A stretch of DNA of 64,000 bases, taken from NCBI RefSeq assembly GCF_048323675.1, contig NZ_JBLWFK010000009.1, forward strand, positions 58,045-122,044, written 5' to 3'. The position numbers and the translations under genes are program-made. Positions 52,035 through 62,500 of the stretch are shown piece by piece (the stretch's first letter is position 1; each line of letters opens with the position of its first letter). The notes below the pieces were generated by a model. That model searched no databases, had not been told where the DNA came from, and saw only the letters and a program-made list of their open reading frames with translations. The stretch is from Mangrovimicrobium sp048323675. Lineage in GTDB: Bacteria > Pseudomonadota > Gammaproteobacteria > Pseudomonadales > Halieaceae.

Positions 52035-54197
52035 ATGCCCCTTCGCTCCATCGCCGCGCTGAGATTCGCCTTCTCCCTCTGGGCCAGCCTGCTGGCGAGT
52101 TTCGTGTCCACAGCCGCACTGGCCATCGACTGGCCGCAGGAAGTCAGCGCCGAGGAAGGCACCATCACGGTCTACCAGCCGCAACCGGAAGCCCTCACCG
52201 GCAACCTGCTCACCGGCCGTGCGGCGATGTCACTGGACCTGAAGGGTAACGACGAGACCATCTTCGGCGCCTTCTGGTTCGAGGCCACCCTCGACACCGA
52301 CCAGGACGCCGGCACCGCCCTGATCCGCGACCTCAGGGTGACCCGGGTACGCTGGCCGGATTCCAAGGACGCCGCGGAGCAACGCTTTACGGCAATCGTC
52401 GAAAGCGCCCTGCCGGAAAACGGCTTCACCATCTCGCTGGACCGCCTCTCCGCCAGCCTGGAATCGGCGCAAGTCGAGCAGAAAAGCCTGGATAACCTGA
52501 AGCACGAGCCGCCCGCCGTACTGTTTCGCGACACCCCCGCGGTACTGCTCAGCTACGACGGCAAGCCGCGCTACGGCGACATCGACAACAGCCCCTACCA
52601 ACGCATCCTGAACACCCCGCTGGCGGTGGTGCGGCGCAAGGGCAGCAGTGAATACTGGCTCACCAGCGGCACCTTCTGGTACCGGGCCGGAGACCCGATG
52701 GGGCCCTGGCAATCCACCAGTTCACCGCCCGCCGACCTGGCGGCGATGGTGCAGGCCGCGGAAACCGATGACAGCCAGCCCCAGCCGGACAGCCCGCCGG
52801 AAATCGTCACCGCAGACCAGCCGACCGAACTGATCGTCACCCAGGGCAAACCCGCCTGGCAGAGCCTGCCCGGCGGCAAGGTGCTGTTTGTCGAAAATAC
52901 CGAATCCCCCTGGCTGCGGGACCTGGGCACTAACAACATGTACCTGCTGTTGTCCGGCCGCTGGTACCGCAGCAAGCAACAGGACGGCCCCTGGACCTTC
53001 GTCCCGGCCGACCAGCTGCCGCCCGCCTTCGCCGACATCCCCCCGGACTCGGACATCGGCGGCCTGCGCAGCTCGGTGGCCGGCACCGAGGAAGCGGACA
53101 ATGCTGTGCTCGACGCGCAGATTCCGCAGACCGCGGCGATCAAGCGGGACGAGGTGACGCTCAGTGTCCAGTACGACGGCAAACCCGAATTCAGCAAGAT
53201 TCCCGGTACGGACGTGTCCTACGCGGTCAATACCGGCAGCCAGGTACTGGCAATTCACAACCGCTACTACGCGGTGGACAACGGCGTCTGGTTCACCGCC
53301 AGCGCGGCCACCGGTCCCTGGCAGGTCGCCGACAGCATCCCCGAGGCGGAAATCCAGAAAATCCCGCCCAGCTCGCCCGTCTACAACACCACTTATGTAC
53401 ACGTTTACGAGTCAACGCCAGAGGTGGTCTATGTCGGCTACCTGCCGGGCTACCTCTGGAGCTTTCCCTACTACGGCGTACCGGTTTACGGCACCGGCTG
53501 GTATTACCCGCCCTACTTCGGCTCCTACTATTACCCGCGCCCGGCCACCTGGGGCTTTAACGTCGGCTACAACCCCTGGACCGGCTGGAGCTTCGGCCTG
53601 AGCTATTCCAACGGCTTTTTCAATTTCGGCATCGGCTGGGGCGGCGGCTACCCGGGCGGATACCGGCCCTGGGGCTGCTGCAACGGCTGGTATGGCGGCG
53701 GGTATCGCGGGCCGGTGATCATCAACACCGGCAACATCAACATCGGCAACAACGTGAACGTCGGCAACCGCGCCAACCTGGGCAACCGCATCGACCGCGG
53801 CGGCAAGGTCAATATCGGCAACGCCCGCCAGAACATCTACAACAATGGCGCCAATCGCCAGCGGGTGGCGGATCGCTCCACGGCCATGGCGCAACTGAAG
53901 CAGGCCCGGCCGGTGAATAACCGCGCCAACAACGTCTACGCCGACCGCGACGGCAATGTCGCGCGCAAGGTCCAGGACGGCTGGGAAAGCCGCAATAACG
54001 GCCAGTGGAGCAAGCCGCAATTCTCCGATTCACAGCGCCAGTCGGCACAGGATGCCCTGCAGAAACACCAGCAGATGCAACGTCCGGCGATCGACCGCAG
54101 CAGCCTCGACCGCTCCGCGCTGGCCCGGCAACGCGGGCTCAACCGGGAAATGGCGCGGCCGCAAATGGGTGACAGGGGCGGCCTGCGCCGCCGCTGA
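52035..54197 (+). CDS. Large exported protein with three GPW repeats and an Asn-Gly tail
   Basis: A 720-residue protein with a signal peptide (about 1-30). Residues about 170-235, 264-340 and 376-450 are three diverged repeats with GKP near the start, W(Y/F) in the middle and a G-P-W near the end. Then comes a Tyr/Gly/Pro-rich segment (470-570), an Asn-Gly repeat (NINIGNNVNVGNRANLGNRI) and a basic Gln/Arg-rich tail. Proteins of this type are often labelled carbohydrate-binding; I cannot confirm that. GAGGA precedes the ATG. Confidence 0.8.
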   Translation: MPLRSIAALRFAFSLWASLLASFVSTAALAIDWPQEVSAEEGTITVYQPQPEALTGNLLTGRAAMSLDLKGNDETIFGAFWFEATLDTDQDAGTALIRDLRVTRVRWPDSKDAAEQRFTAIVESALPENGFTISLDRLSASLESAQVEQKSLDNLKHEPPAVLFRDTPAVLLSYDGKPRYGDIDNSPYQRILNTPLAVVRRKGSSEYWLTSGTFWYRAGDPMGPWQSTSSPPADLAAMVQAAETDDSQPQPDSPPEIVTADQPTELIVTQGKPAWQSLPGGKVLFVENTESPWLRDLGTNNMYLLLSGRWYRSKQQDGPWTFVPADQLPPAFADIPPDSDIGGLRSSVAGTEEADNAVLDAQIPQTAAIKRDEVTLSVQYDGKPEFSKIPGTDVSYAVNTGSQVLAIHNRYYAVDNGVWFTASAATGPWQVADSIPEAEIQKIPPSSPVYNTTYVHVYESTPEVVYVGYLPGYLWSFPYYGVPVYGTGWYYPPYFGSYYYPRPATWGFNVGYNPWTGWSFGLSYSNGFFNFGIGWGGGYPGGYRPWGCCNGWYGGGYRGPVIINTGNINIGNNVNVGNRANLGNRIDRGGKVNIGNARQNIYNNGANRQRVADRSTAMAQLKQARPVNNRANNVYADRDGNVARKVQDGWESRNNGQWSKPQFSDSQRQSAQDALQKHQQMQRPAIDRSSLDRSALARQRGLNREMARPQMGDRGGLRRR

Positions 54198-54219
54198 AAG
54201 CGGCAAACGGCACTGTATT

Positions 54220-54660
54220 CCAGGCACGCCTGGCACTATCCCCCTGTTCAAGGACGCGATCGCCGACCTGGTCAACAATCACCTGGTGGAAGTCGGCGGG
54301 CCCTTCCTGGCGCAGTTGCCGATTCCTGCCCTTCCCATCAGCCTGCCCCTGGACATCGACGGCGACGGCACTGACGACGCCGAGTTCGACATCGAGCTGG
54401 CGCCGGAAGTGCTCGACGTGCTGCCGGGCGGTGACGGCCAGGCGGTAATCGCCGGCTCCATCAGTTCCGCTACCGTCGCACCGGGACGTGAAGTGCTGGG
54501 TTCCCGTCGCATTGCCGGCAGCCTGCAGGGCTGCCGAAAGCGACGGTCAACTGCACCTCGAACGCAATGGCTTGCTGACAACGGAAAACATCGCTGTCAC
54601 CGGCGGGGTTTTCGATGACTTGTTCCCGGGCCTGCTGGATGTCGTCATTCCGACTGCTGC
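54220..54660 (+). pseudogene. Frameshifted remnant of an unknown gene
   Basis: Protein-like sequence without a start lies here in two frames. Frame of base 54220 reads IPLFKDAIADLVNNHLVEVG, GPFLAQLPIPALPISLPLD and IDGDGTDDAEFDIELAPE; at about 54480-54540 the sense moves one frame on and reads LHLERNGLLTTENIAVTGGV and FDDLFPGLLDVVIP. The calcium-loop-like DIDGDGTDD suggests an exported parent. The 5' end is missing. A good terminator follows. Confidence 0.6.
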
Positions 54661-54661
54661 A

Positions 54662-54686
54662 CAGGCTCCTCCGGGAGCCTGTTTTC
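54662..54686 (+). terminator. Intrinsic terminator after the gene remnant
   Basis: CAGGCTCC (54662-54669), loop TCCG, GGAGCCTG (54674-54681), then TTTTCT: the clearest rho-independent terminator in the window. Confidence 0.75.
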
Positions 54687-55654
54687 TATCCGCCCCCCGC
54701 CCCCGCCCGGCCGCCTCCGGCGAGACCGGCGCGGACCAGCGCCGCACTCTCGGCCATGGCTGCGCGGCTGGCGGCGTGATCGGGCAGTACGGTCATGAAA
54801 CCGTGGATCATCCCCGGGTAGCGTGTCGCCGTGGCGGGCACGCCGGCGCACCGGAGCTTTTCCACCAGCAATTCGCCCTCGTCCCGCAGCACATCGTATT
54901 CGGCGGTCATGACATGGGTCGGCGGAAACTCCGCCAGGTTCTCCTGCAGAGGGGTCCAGAGACCGGTCTCACGAAGGTCGCCAGCACCGCGGTACTGCCG
55001 CCAGTACCAGCCCATCCGCGCTGCGGTCATGAACGGTCCTCCGCTGAACTCGGTGTAGGAGGCGCAGGCCATGCACGGGTCGAGCGCCGGATTCGCCAGC
55101 AGCAATAAACGCGGCAGGGGCGCCTGCTGCCGCAGCAACGACAGGACGAGCCCTGCGGCCAGGTGGCCGCCGGCACTGGAGCCGTAGATAGTGCCCTGCT
55201 GCATGTCCAGGCCCAGTTCCTCGCTGCGCTGCGCAAGCCAGTTCCAGGCATCGCAGGCGTCGCGGATCGCTGTGGGGAAGGGATATTCGGGAGCCAGCCG
55301 GTAGTCCAGCGAGGCCACCACACAGTCCGCCATGGCCGCGAGCCGCACACAGCGCGTGTCGTCCATTGCCACCGAACCGCCGACAAATCCGCCGCCGTGC
55401 AGGTAAAGCACCACAGGGCGGAAGCCTGCCGGAGTCGCCGGATAGTACAGGCGCAGGCACAGGCGGGCGCCGTCCGCCGCCGTCACATAGCGGTCCTCGC
55501 ACTGCGCCGGCAGTGGCGGTAACGGCAGTGCGGGCCGGGCGATGCGCATCGCCGCCTCCAGGGGCAGGGCATCGAGGTCGATGGTTGGCATATCGCCTAT
55601 GGCGTCCAACACGGCCTGTACCTGGGGATCCAGTTGCACGTCGTCCATTGCCAT
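54686..55654 (-). CDS. HSL-family alpha/beta hydrolase (esterase)
   Basis: A 322-residue esterase: oxyanion LYLHGGGFVGGS, nucleophile GSSAGGHLAAG, Asp in AEYDVLRDEGE and His in GMIHGFMTV. The ATG at 55654 overlaps the SDR stop as TGATG. With the SDR and the divergent flavin monooxygenase it would suit an alcohol-ketone-ester-acid route. Confidence 0.92.
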   Translation of the reverse strand: MAMDDVQLDPQVQAVLDAIGDMPTIDLDALPLEAAMRIARPALPLPPLPAQCEDRYVTAADGARLCLRLYYPATPAGFRPVVLYLHGGGFVGGSVAMDDTRCVRLAAMADCVVASLDYRLAPEYPFPTAIRDACDAWNWLAQRSEELGLDMQQGTIYGSSAGGHLAAGLVLSLLRQQAPLPRLLLLANPALDPCMACASYTEFSGGPFMTAARMGWYWRQYRGAGDLRETGLWTPLQENLAEFPPTHVMTAEYDVLRDEGELLVEKLRCAGVPATATRYPGMIHGFMTVLPDHAASRAAMAESAALVRAGLAGGGRAGAGGG

Positions 55655-56559
55655 CACCCGTCCGCGCGTTTCCAGAAACCGCTCTGCAACTCGACCGGCA
55701 GCCCGGTCATGCCGAGGACGCCACAGGGAACCTGCCGGTCCCGGAATTCGCTCTCGAAAGCGTCGGCCACCGTCTCGGCGGTCCACTGTTCCCGGTAAAC
55801 CGGTGGCAGGAGCAGCGCGGGGTGGGTATAGAGGTGGATCTCGCCCTTGTCGATGCGCACCAGTTGCCCGTTCACCGCGCTGGCCCGATCCGACAGCAGG
55901 TACTCCAGCACCGGCGAGTTGGCCTCCGGCGGCTGGATTTGCGCGTAGCGCCGGGCGATGTCGGGGTCTTTCAGGTGCTCCTCGGTAAGCCCGCCGATGG
56001 TCGTCCTGCCGAAGGGCGACAGCGCGTTCACCCGCACGCCGGTGCCGGCCAGTTCCAGGGCCCAGGTGTAAACCATGGAGGCGACCGCGCCCTTGGTCGC
56101 ACCGTACACCCCCATCTGCGGCATGCCCATCTGCGCACCGGATACCACATTGACAATAGAGCCGCTGCCCCGGCGCAGCATTGGCCCGATGGCGTGGCCG
56201 GTGCAATGCAGCGGCCCCAGCACGTTGACCTCCACCATGCCCCGCGCCCGCGCTGGCTGGAAGTCCTGCAGGGTCTCCAGGTAATAGAGCGCCGCGTTGT
56301 TCACCAGTCCGTCTATGCCGCCGAAGTTCGACAGGCAGTGTTCGATGAGGCGGCCGGCCTCGTCCCAGTCGGCGACGTTGGCGACGCAGGCGACCGCTGT
56401 GCCGCCCTCGGCGTTGATCGCCGCCGCGGTCTCGTGGGCGGAATCGTCCACGTCGTTGACGACCACGGACGCGCCCTGCCGTGCGGCGCCGCGCGCGCAG
56501 GCGGCGCCGATGCCCTTGCCCGAGCCGGTGATCACAATAGCCTTGCCCTGTAACATCAT
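55654..56559 (-). CDS. Short-chain dehydrogenase/reductase
   Basis: A 301-residue SDR: cofactor loop VITGSGKGIGAACA, NNAALY, catalytic Ser in VNVVSGAQMG and Tyr-x-x-x-Lys in GVYGATKGAVA. The C-terminal 60 residues extend beyond the usual 250-residue core. The ATG at 56559 overlaps the lysR stop. Confidence 0.93.
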   Translation of the reverse strand: MMLQGKAIVITGSGKGIGAACARGAARQGASVVVNDVDDSAHETAAAINAEGGTAVACVANVADWDEAGRLIEHCLSNFGGIDGLVNNAALYYLETLQDFQPARARGMVEVNVLGPLHCTGHAIGPMLRRGSGSIVNVVSGAQMGMPQMGVYGATKGAVASMVYTWALELAGTGVRVNALSPFGRTTIGGLTEEHLKDPDIARRYAQIQPPEANSPVLEYLLSDRASAVNGQLVRIDKGEIHLYTHPALLLPPVYREQWTAETVADAFESEFRDRQVPCGVLGMTGLPVELQSGFWKRADG

Positions 56560-57494
56560 CCTGCCTTTCTCCTTGCCGGTGAACGTTTGCCCTGCCCGCC
56601 CTTTGCACTGCCTACGAAAGCTGTCTCCAGCAGTTGAACCAGGGCCAGTAATGCCGGTGTTTCGCGCTCCTTTTCCCACAGTGCGGACAATTGCAGGGGA
56701 ATGTCGAGGTCCTCCACATCGAGGTAGACCACGCCGGGAATCTTCGCGTTCTCCGCCAGCGCCGAGTTATACAGGGCGATGGCGATCCCCTCCGCGACCA
56801 TGTTTATCAGCCCCTCCGCCTGCAGCACGATGCGCGGTTCCAGTCCGCCGCGCTGGCAGGCCTCCAGCATCTCGCGGTAGGTTTCCGGCCGCAGCTCGGG
56901 CGAGGGAAACATCATGTCCTCGCCCTCGAGGTCCGCCAGTCGTACCGACGTGCGCCCCGCCAGCCGGTGCGAGGCCGGCACCATCACCACGTAGCGGTCG
57001 GTGCGCAGGTCCCGGTAGGCCAAGCCTGGTGGGTGTGGTGGACGCCGGTAGAGCAGGCCGATATCGATATCGCCGCGATTCAGCGCGCTGACCTGCCGGT
57101 CCGAGGGAATCAGGTGCAACTTGAATTCCACCTCCGGCACGCGGTGCCGGGCCTGGCCGATGGCGGCGACCGCGGCGCGCATTTCCGCCACCACCGTGGT
57201 CAGGCCAATATTCAGGACACCGAACTTCCCCGCGGCTGCCTGCTGTGTCCTCAGCCGGGCCTGCGTCAGCCGGTCGAGAATCTGCAGGGCTTCGGCGTGC
57301 AGTACCTTGCCCGCGGGCGTGAGGCGTACGCCGCGGGCGGAGCGGTGGAACAGGATGACATCGAGGTCCTCCTCGAGGTCGCGGATACGCCGCGACAGAG
57401 CCGGCTGGGCGATACACAGGCGCTCCGCGGCGCGGTGGAAACTGCCTTCCGCGGCCACCGCGACAAAGTAGCGCAGGTGTTTCAGTTCCATCAT
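56556..57494 (-). CDS. LysR-family transcriptional regulator
   Basis: A 312-residue regulator: MELKHLRYFVAVAAEGSFHR, HTH FHRAAERLCIAQPALSRRIR and effector domain from about 90 (CatM/BenM-like form). First gene of the lysR-SDR-esterase operon and divergent from the monooxygenase gene, which it likely activates. Tail is basic (GKRSPARRKAG). Confidence 0.93.
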   Translation of the reverse strand: MMELKHLRYFVAVAAEGSFHRAAERLCIAQPALSRRIRDLEEDLDVILFHRSARGVRLTPAGKVLHAEALQILDRLTQARLRTQQAAAGKFGVLNIGLTTVVAEMRAAVAAIGQARHRVPEVEFKLHLIPSDRQVSALNRGDIDIGLLYRRPPHPPGLAYRDLRTDRYVVMVPASHRLAGRTSVRLADLEGEDMMFPSPELRPETYREMLEACQRGGLEPRIVLQAEGLINMVAEGIAIALYNSALAENAKIPGVVYLDVEDLDIPLQLSALWEKERETPALLALVQLLETAFVGSAKGGQGKRSPARRKAG

Positions 57495-57884
57495 TGTTAC
57501 GGGTCCCGATCCCGGTGCGCCGGGAATGATTATTCGAACTGTCCGGGGTGTGCTCGCCGGGAACCATGGCCGGCAACCGTGCCGGGCACCGGCGTCTCGG
57601 GCACGACCCCACTATAGATCCGGACCGGCGATACCGCCCAATGTTTTATTTCTATCATGGCGATACTTTTTCGGCATCACCGCCATTAGCCGGTGAAACA
57701 CTGCCCGGCAACCGGCACTGGCCGCCGGGGCCGTCGCGCCCGGAGCATCCGGTATGCCGCTGCGGTATCGGTACGAGACTTATTCAGTAGTACCCGGCAT
57801 TACCGACATTGCCTAAGCTTGCAGCAGAACCCCGGGATACGCATCAGGTCCCGGCCCGGATAAACAGGAAAACAAGGCACGCAG
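57495..57884. promoter_or_regulatory. Divergent control region, lysR operon / flavin monooxygenase
   Basis: The 390 bases hold no convincing gene. TATC-ATGGC-GATA (57653-57665) fits the T-N11-A dyad of LysR-type sites and lies in the most AT-rich part (GTTTTATTTCTATC). The remainder is GC-rich with several small inverted repeats around CCGG. Confidence 0.45.
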
Positions 57885-59486
57885 ATGGACACACCAGGGG
57901 ACAGCTATGACATCACCGTTGTCGGCGCGGGATTCGGCGGGCTCTACGCCGCCCACCGTTTCCGCGAGGCCGGGCTTCGCGTGCTGGGCCTCGAGGGCGC
58001 ACCGGGCGTCGGCGGTGTCTGGTACCACAACGGCTACCCCGGCTCCCGCGTCGACACCGACAGCGTCGACATGTACAGCTACCTGTTTTCCAGGGACATC
58101 TACGAGGGCTGGCAGTGGCAGGAACGCTACGCGGCGCAGCCGGAACTGCTGGAGCACCTGAACTGGGTGGCCGACCGGCTGGATGTCCGGCAACTGTTCC
58201 GCTTCAATCACTGGCTGCGCGCAGCCAACTGGTGCAGCGAGGAACAGTGCTGGCAACTGACTACGGACGGGGGCAGCCAGTTCACCACCCGCTTCCTGGT
58301 GATGTGCACGGGCAATCTCTCCGTGCCCAAAGCGGTTCCCTTCCCAGGCATCGAGCGCTTTCGCGGGGAATGGGTGCAGACCAACCGCTGGCCGCAGCGT
58401 GAAGTCAACTGGGACGGTCGCCGCGTGGCCATCGTCGGCACCGGATCGTCTGGCGTCCAGGCCACGCCGGTGGTGGCCCGGAGCGCGCGCGAGCTGTACG
58501 TCTTCCAGCGCACCCCCCACTACGGCGTGCCCGCACGCAACGGCCCGCCGGACCGGGAAAAGGCCGGACGCATCGCGGAGGACCTGGCGCAGTTCAAGGA
58601 AGCCATGCTGGCGCGCCCCACCCTGCCGACCGGGCAGGAAGACCGGCGGCCCGCAATGGCCTACAGCCGCGAGGAGCAACTGGCGCGCATGGAGCGCCAG
58701 TGGGCATTCGGCGGCCACGGCATGGCCTATGTGTTCGAGGATATCGGCGTCGATCGCGAGGCCAACGCCGTCGCGGCCGAGTTCGTGCGGGACAAGATTC
58801 GCCAGCGGGTCAAGGACCCGGCGACCGCCGAAAAACTCTGCCCGGACTACCCCATTGGCACCCGGCGCCTGATTCTGGAAATCGACTACTACGAGAGTTT
58901 CAACCAGGACCATGTCGCGCTGGTGGACATGCGCGAATCACCCATAGAGGAAATCACCGCAACCGGCATCCGCACCCGCGACCGCCACTACGAGGTGGAC
59001 CTCATCATCTTCGCCCTGGGCTTCCAGCCCTTCCTCGGCGCCATCGACCAGGCCGGGGTGCGCAACGCGCAGGGACAGACCCCCAGGGACCTGTGGTCGC
59101 GGGGCCCCAACACGATGTTCGGGCTGATGACCCCGGGCTTCCCCAATTTCTTCCACCCGACCAACGCCGGCAGCCCCTCGGTGCTGGGGCCGCTGATCCT
59201 GGAAAACGAATTTCACTGCGACTGGATCGCCGACTGTATCGACCACATGAACGCCGCCGGCCACCGCGTGGTCGAGGCCACTGCCGAGGGCGCGGCCATC
59301 TGGGGGGAGAAATCCGCCGCGGTCGCAGAGCGCATGCTCCGTCGCCAGGTGGACAACTACATGGTCCACGTCAACGCCGACGACGGCACCCGGGTATTCC
59401 AGCCCTGGGGGGCCGGCATGGCCACCTACGTGCCCGAGGTGCGGGCGATGACCGCGGACAATTACCGCGGCTTCGCCTTTCGCTGA
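57885..59486 (+). CDS. Baeyer-Villiger-type flavin monooxygenase
   Basis: A 533-residue FAD/NADPH enzyme. FAD site GAGFGG (14-19), GGVWYHNGYPGSRVD (43-57), NADPH site GTGSSG (185-190) and the active-site Arg in GTRRLILEIDYYESF are as in BVMOs. The fingerprint F-x-G-x-x-x-H-x-x-x-W-P reads FRGEWVQTNRWP (159-170): the His is Gln165. Ketone to ester conversion is the family reaction; the substitution makes full activity uncertain. Confidence 0.9.
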   Translation: MDTPGDSYDITVVGAGFGGLYAAHRFREAGLRVLGLEGAPGVGGVWYHNGYPGSRVDTDSVDMYSYLFSRDIYEGWQWQERYAAQPELLEHLNWVADRLDVRQLFRFNHWLRAANWCSEEQCWQLTTDGGSQFTTRFLVMCTGNLSVPKAVPFPGIERFRGEWVQTNRWPQREVNWDGRRVAIVGTGSSGVQATPVVARSARELYVFQRTPHYGVPARNGPPDREKAGRIAEDLAQFKEAMLARPTLPTGQEDRRPAMAYSREEQLARMERQWAFGGHGMAYVFEDIGVDREANAVAAEFVRDKIRQRVKDPATAEKLCPDYPIGTRRLILEIDYYESFNQDHVALVDMRESPIEEITATGIRTRDRHYEVDLIIFALGFQPFLGAIDQAGVRNAQGQTPRDLWSRGPNTMFGLMTPGFPNFFHPTNAGSPSVLGPLILENEFHCDWIADCIDHMNAAGHRVVEATAEGAAIWGEKSAAVAERMLRRQVDNYMVHVNADDGTRVFQPWGAGMATYVPEVRAMTADNYRGFAFR

Positions 59487-59495
59487 AGTAGTACA

Positions 59496-59515
59496 GCTGG
59501 CGTTGCAGCGCCAGC
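59496..59515. terminator. Hairpin between convergent monooxygenase and RND genes
   Basis: GCTGGCG, loop TTGCAG, CGCCAGC, ten bases after the monooxygenase stop. No T-run; probably acts from both sides. Confidence 0.45.
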
Positions 59516-59521
59516 CGGCGC

Positions 59522-62500
59522 TCATTCCGCCATCGGCGATTCGCGCTCCAGCGCCTGCATCTCGCGGTCGATGGCGCCCGGGGAAGTCGTGCGCCGCGCC
59601 AGCAGGCTGTAGAGACCGGGCACCAGGTAGAGCGTGAACACGCTCGCGGAGGCGACGCCGAACAGGATCACCGCGCCCAGCACGTTGCGGCTGGCGGAAC
59701 CGGGGCCGGTCATCACCAGCAGGGGAATCGCGCCGACCAGGGTCGATATGGTGGTCATCAGCACCGGGCGCAGGCGCAGCTGGCAGGCCTCGAGGATGGC
59801 GTTGCGGAACTCCAGGCCTTCGTCGCGCATCTGGTTGATGAACTCCACCAGCAGGATGCCGTTCTTGGTGGCGATGCCGACCAGCATGAGCATGCCGATC
59901 TGGCTGAAGATATTGAACGACAGGCCGGAAACCACCAGCCCGGCCAGCCCGCCCACTACCGCCAGCGGCACGGTGACCATGATGACAGTGGGATGGACGA
60001 AGCTCTCGAACTGCGCCGCCATCACCAGGAAGGTCACCAGCAGGGCGAAACCGAAGGTCGCATAGAGCGCCCCGCTGGATTCCTTGAAGTCCAGCGACTC
60101 ACCCTTGTAATCGATCTTGGCCGATACCGGCAGCTGTTCCGCTACCGTGCGCTCGAGGAAGGCCAGCGCCTCGCCCAGCGCTACCCCGGGGGCCGGGGTG
60201 GCGCTGATGGTTACCGCGCGCATGCGGTTGTAGCGCTGCAGCTCGCCGATGCTGGCGACGCTCTCCAGTTCCACCAGGTTGGCCAGCTGCACCAGCTCGC
60301 CGCTGCTGCCGCGGACGAAGATATTGCGGATGTCGTCCGGGCTGCTGCGCTGGTCGCGCTCGAGCTGGATGATCACCGGGTATTCCTCGCCGCGGTCGCT
60401 GAAGGTGGAAATTTCCTGCTCGCTCATCAATGCCTGCAGGGCCTCGCCCAATTCCCGCGCGCTCACTCCCAGCGCCGCGGCGCGGTCGAGGTCGGTAGAC
60501 ACGTGCAGTTGCTGCTGGGTTTCGCGCAGGTCGCTGTTGAGGCCGCCGAACAGCCCGCTGTCGCGCGCCGCATCCATCACCGTGTCGCGCCAGTCGGCGA
60601 GGGTCTCGTAATCCGGCCCCTGCAGGACAAACTCCACCGGCGTATTGCCGCCGCGCTGGCCCAGTCCCGAAGGCAGGAAAGCCATGGCACGCAGCCCGGG
60701 TATGTCACGCCACTCCCGCATCAGTTCGTTGCGCAGTTCGAAGGCGCTGTAATCGCGCTGGTCCAGGCCGACCATGGAAATGCGCGAGAACAAACCATCC
60801 GGGGTGGTATTGCCGAAGGACGGCGAGACAAACAGCACCCGGGTCAGGGTGCCGTCCTCGTGGTGCTTCAGCAGCGGGGCCTGCAATTCCTCGATCAGGC
60901 CGCGCATGCTGTCGATGCCGGTGCCCTGCTCGGCGCGGGCGAATACCATCACCGTATCCTGGTCCTCCACCGGCACCTGCTCAAGCTGCACCATGCCCGC
61001 CAGTTGCCAGGCCCCGAGCACCGACAGCGCCAGGGTAGCCAGCATCAGCAGCGGATGGCGCAGGCTCCAGTCCAGGCTGCGACCATAGGCGGCGGCCAGC
61101 CGCTCGAGGCCGGCACCGACGGTGCGGTCCAGCAGCGAACGGCGCGACTGGCGGCGCAACAGCCGCGAGCACATCATGGGTACCAGGCTGAGTGCCAGGA
61201 CGCTGGATACGATCACCGCGACACAGATCGCCACCGCCAGTTCGGCGAATACGCGGCCCATGATGTCGTCCATGAATACGATGGGGGTAAACACCGCGAG
61301 CAGTACCGCAGTCGTTGCCACCACCGCGAAGCCCACCTGCCGCGCACCGCGGCTGGCGGCCAGCAGGGGCGGTTCACCACCCTCGATACGGCGGAATACG
61401 TTCTCCAGCACGACGATGGCGTCATCCACCACCAGGCCGATGGCCAGCACCATCGCCAGCAGAGTGATCAGGTTGACCGAGTAGCCGAAGGCGGCCAGCG
61501 CAATGCAACTGCCGAGCAGCGAGAGCGGAATACAGACCACCGGGATAAGCGTCGCGCGCAGGGCGCCAAGAAACAGGAAGATCACTCCCGCCACCAGCAG
61601 GGTGGTCACCAGCAGGGTCCAGTAGACGCCGCTGATCGCGGCGCGGATAAAGGCCGAGGCATCGCCGGAGGTGGAAATGCCCATGCCCGGCGGCAGGTCC
61701 CCGCGCACCGCTTCCACTTCCTGGCGGATGGCTTCCAGGACCTCGACGGTATTGGCGTTGGACTGCTTGACGATTCCGAGGGCCATACTTTCCCGGCCGT
61801 TGGTGATAAACAGTCGGCGGCTGGTTTCGCTGCCCAGGGCTACCCGGGCAACCTCACCCAGCCGTATCAGGTGGCCGTCCTCGCCGCGGCCGATCACCAG
61901 CCGGCGGAAGTCGGTCTCGCTGCGATAGGCGCGCTGCAGGCGCAGCGGGAATTCCATCTCCGCGGATTCCACCAGGCCCGCCGGCAGTTCGATGTTCTCG
62001 CGCTGCAGGGCGCTCACCACATCGCTGACACTCATGCGCCGCGCGTTCAGCTTGTGCCGGTCAATCCAGATGCGCATGGAGCGCGAGCCACTGCCATACA
62101 CGGCCACCGAGGAAACACCGCTGATCGCGGCGAAGCGGTCGGTGAGGTAGCGTTCGGCGTAGTCGGTCAGCTCCACCAGCGGCAGGTTCTCCGCCTCGAG
62201 GCTGATATAGATGATCGGCGAGGCGTCGCTGTCCGCCTTCGAAACCGTGGGTGCCTCGGCATCCTGCGGCAGGCGATTGATGGCCCGCGAGACCTTGTCT
62301 CGCACATCGTTGGCGGCGGCGTCCATGTCGCGGGAGAGGTCGAACTGGATATTGATGCTGGAGCGACCATCGAGACTGGTGGAGCGGATGCCGCGCACCC
62401 CCTCGATACCGCCCAGTTCATCTTCCAGCACCTGGGTGATGCGCGATTCCACCACGTCCGCTGCCGCTCCGCGGTAGGTGGTCGATACCGACACCTGGGG

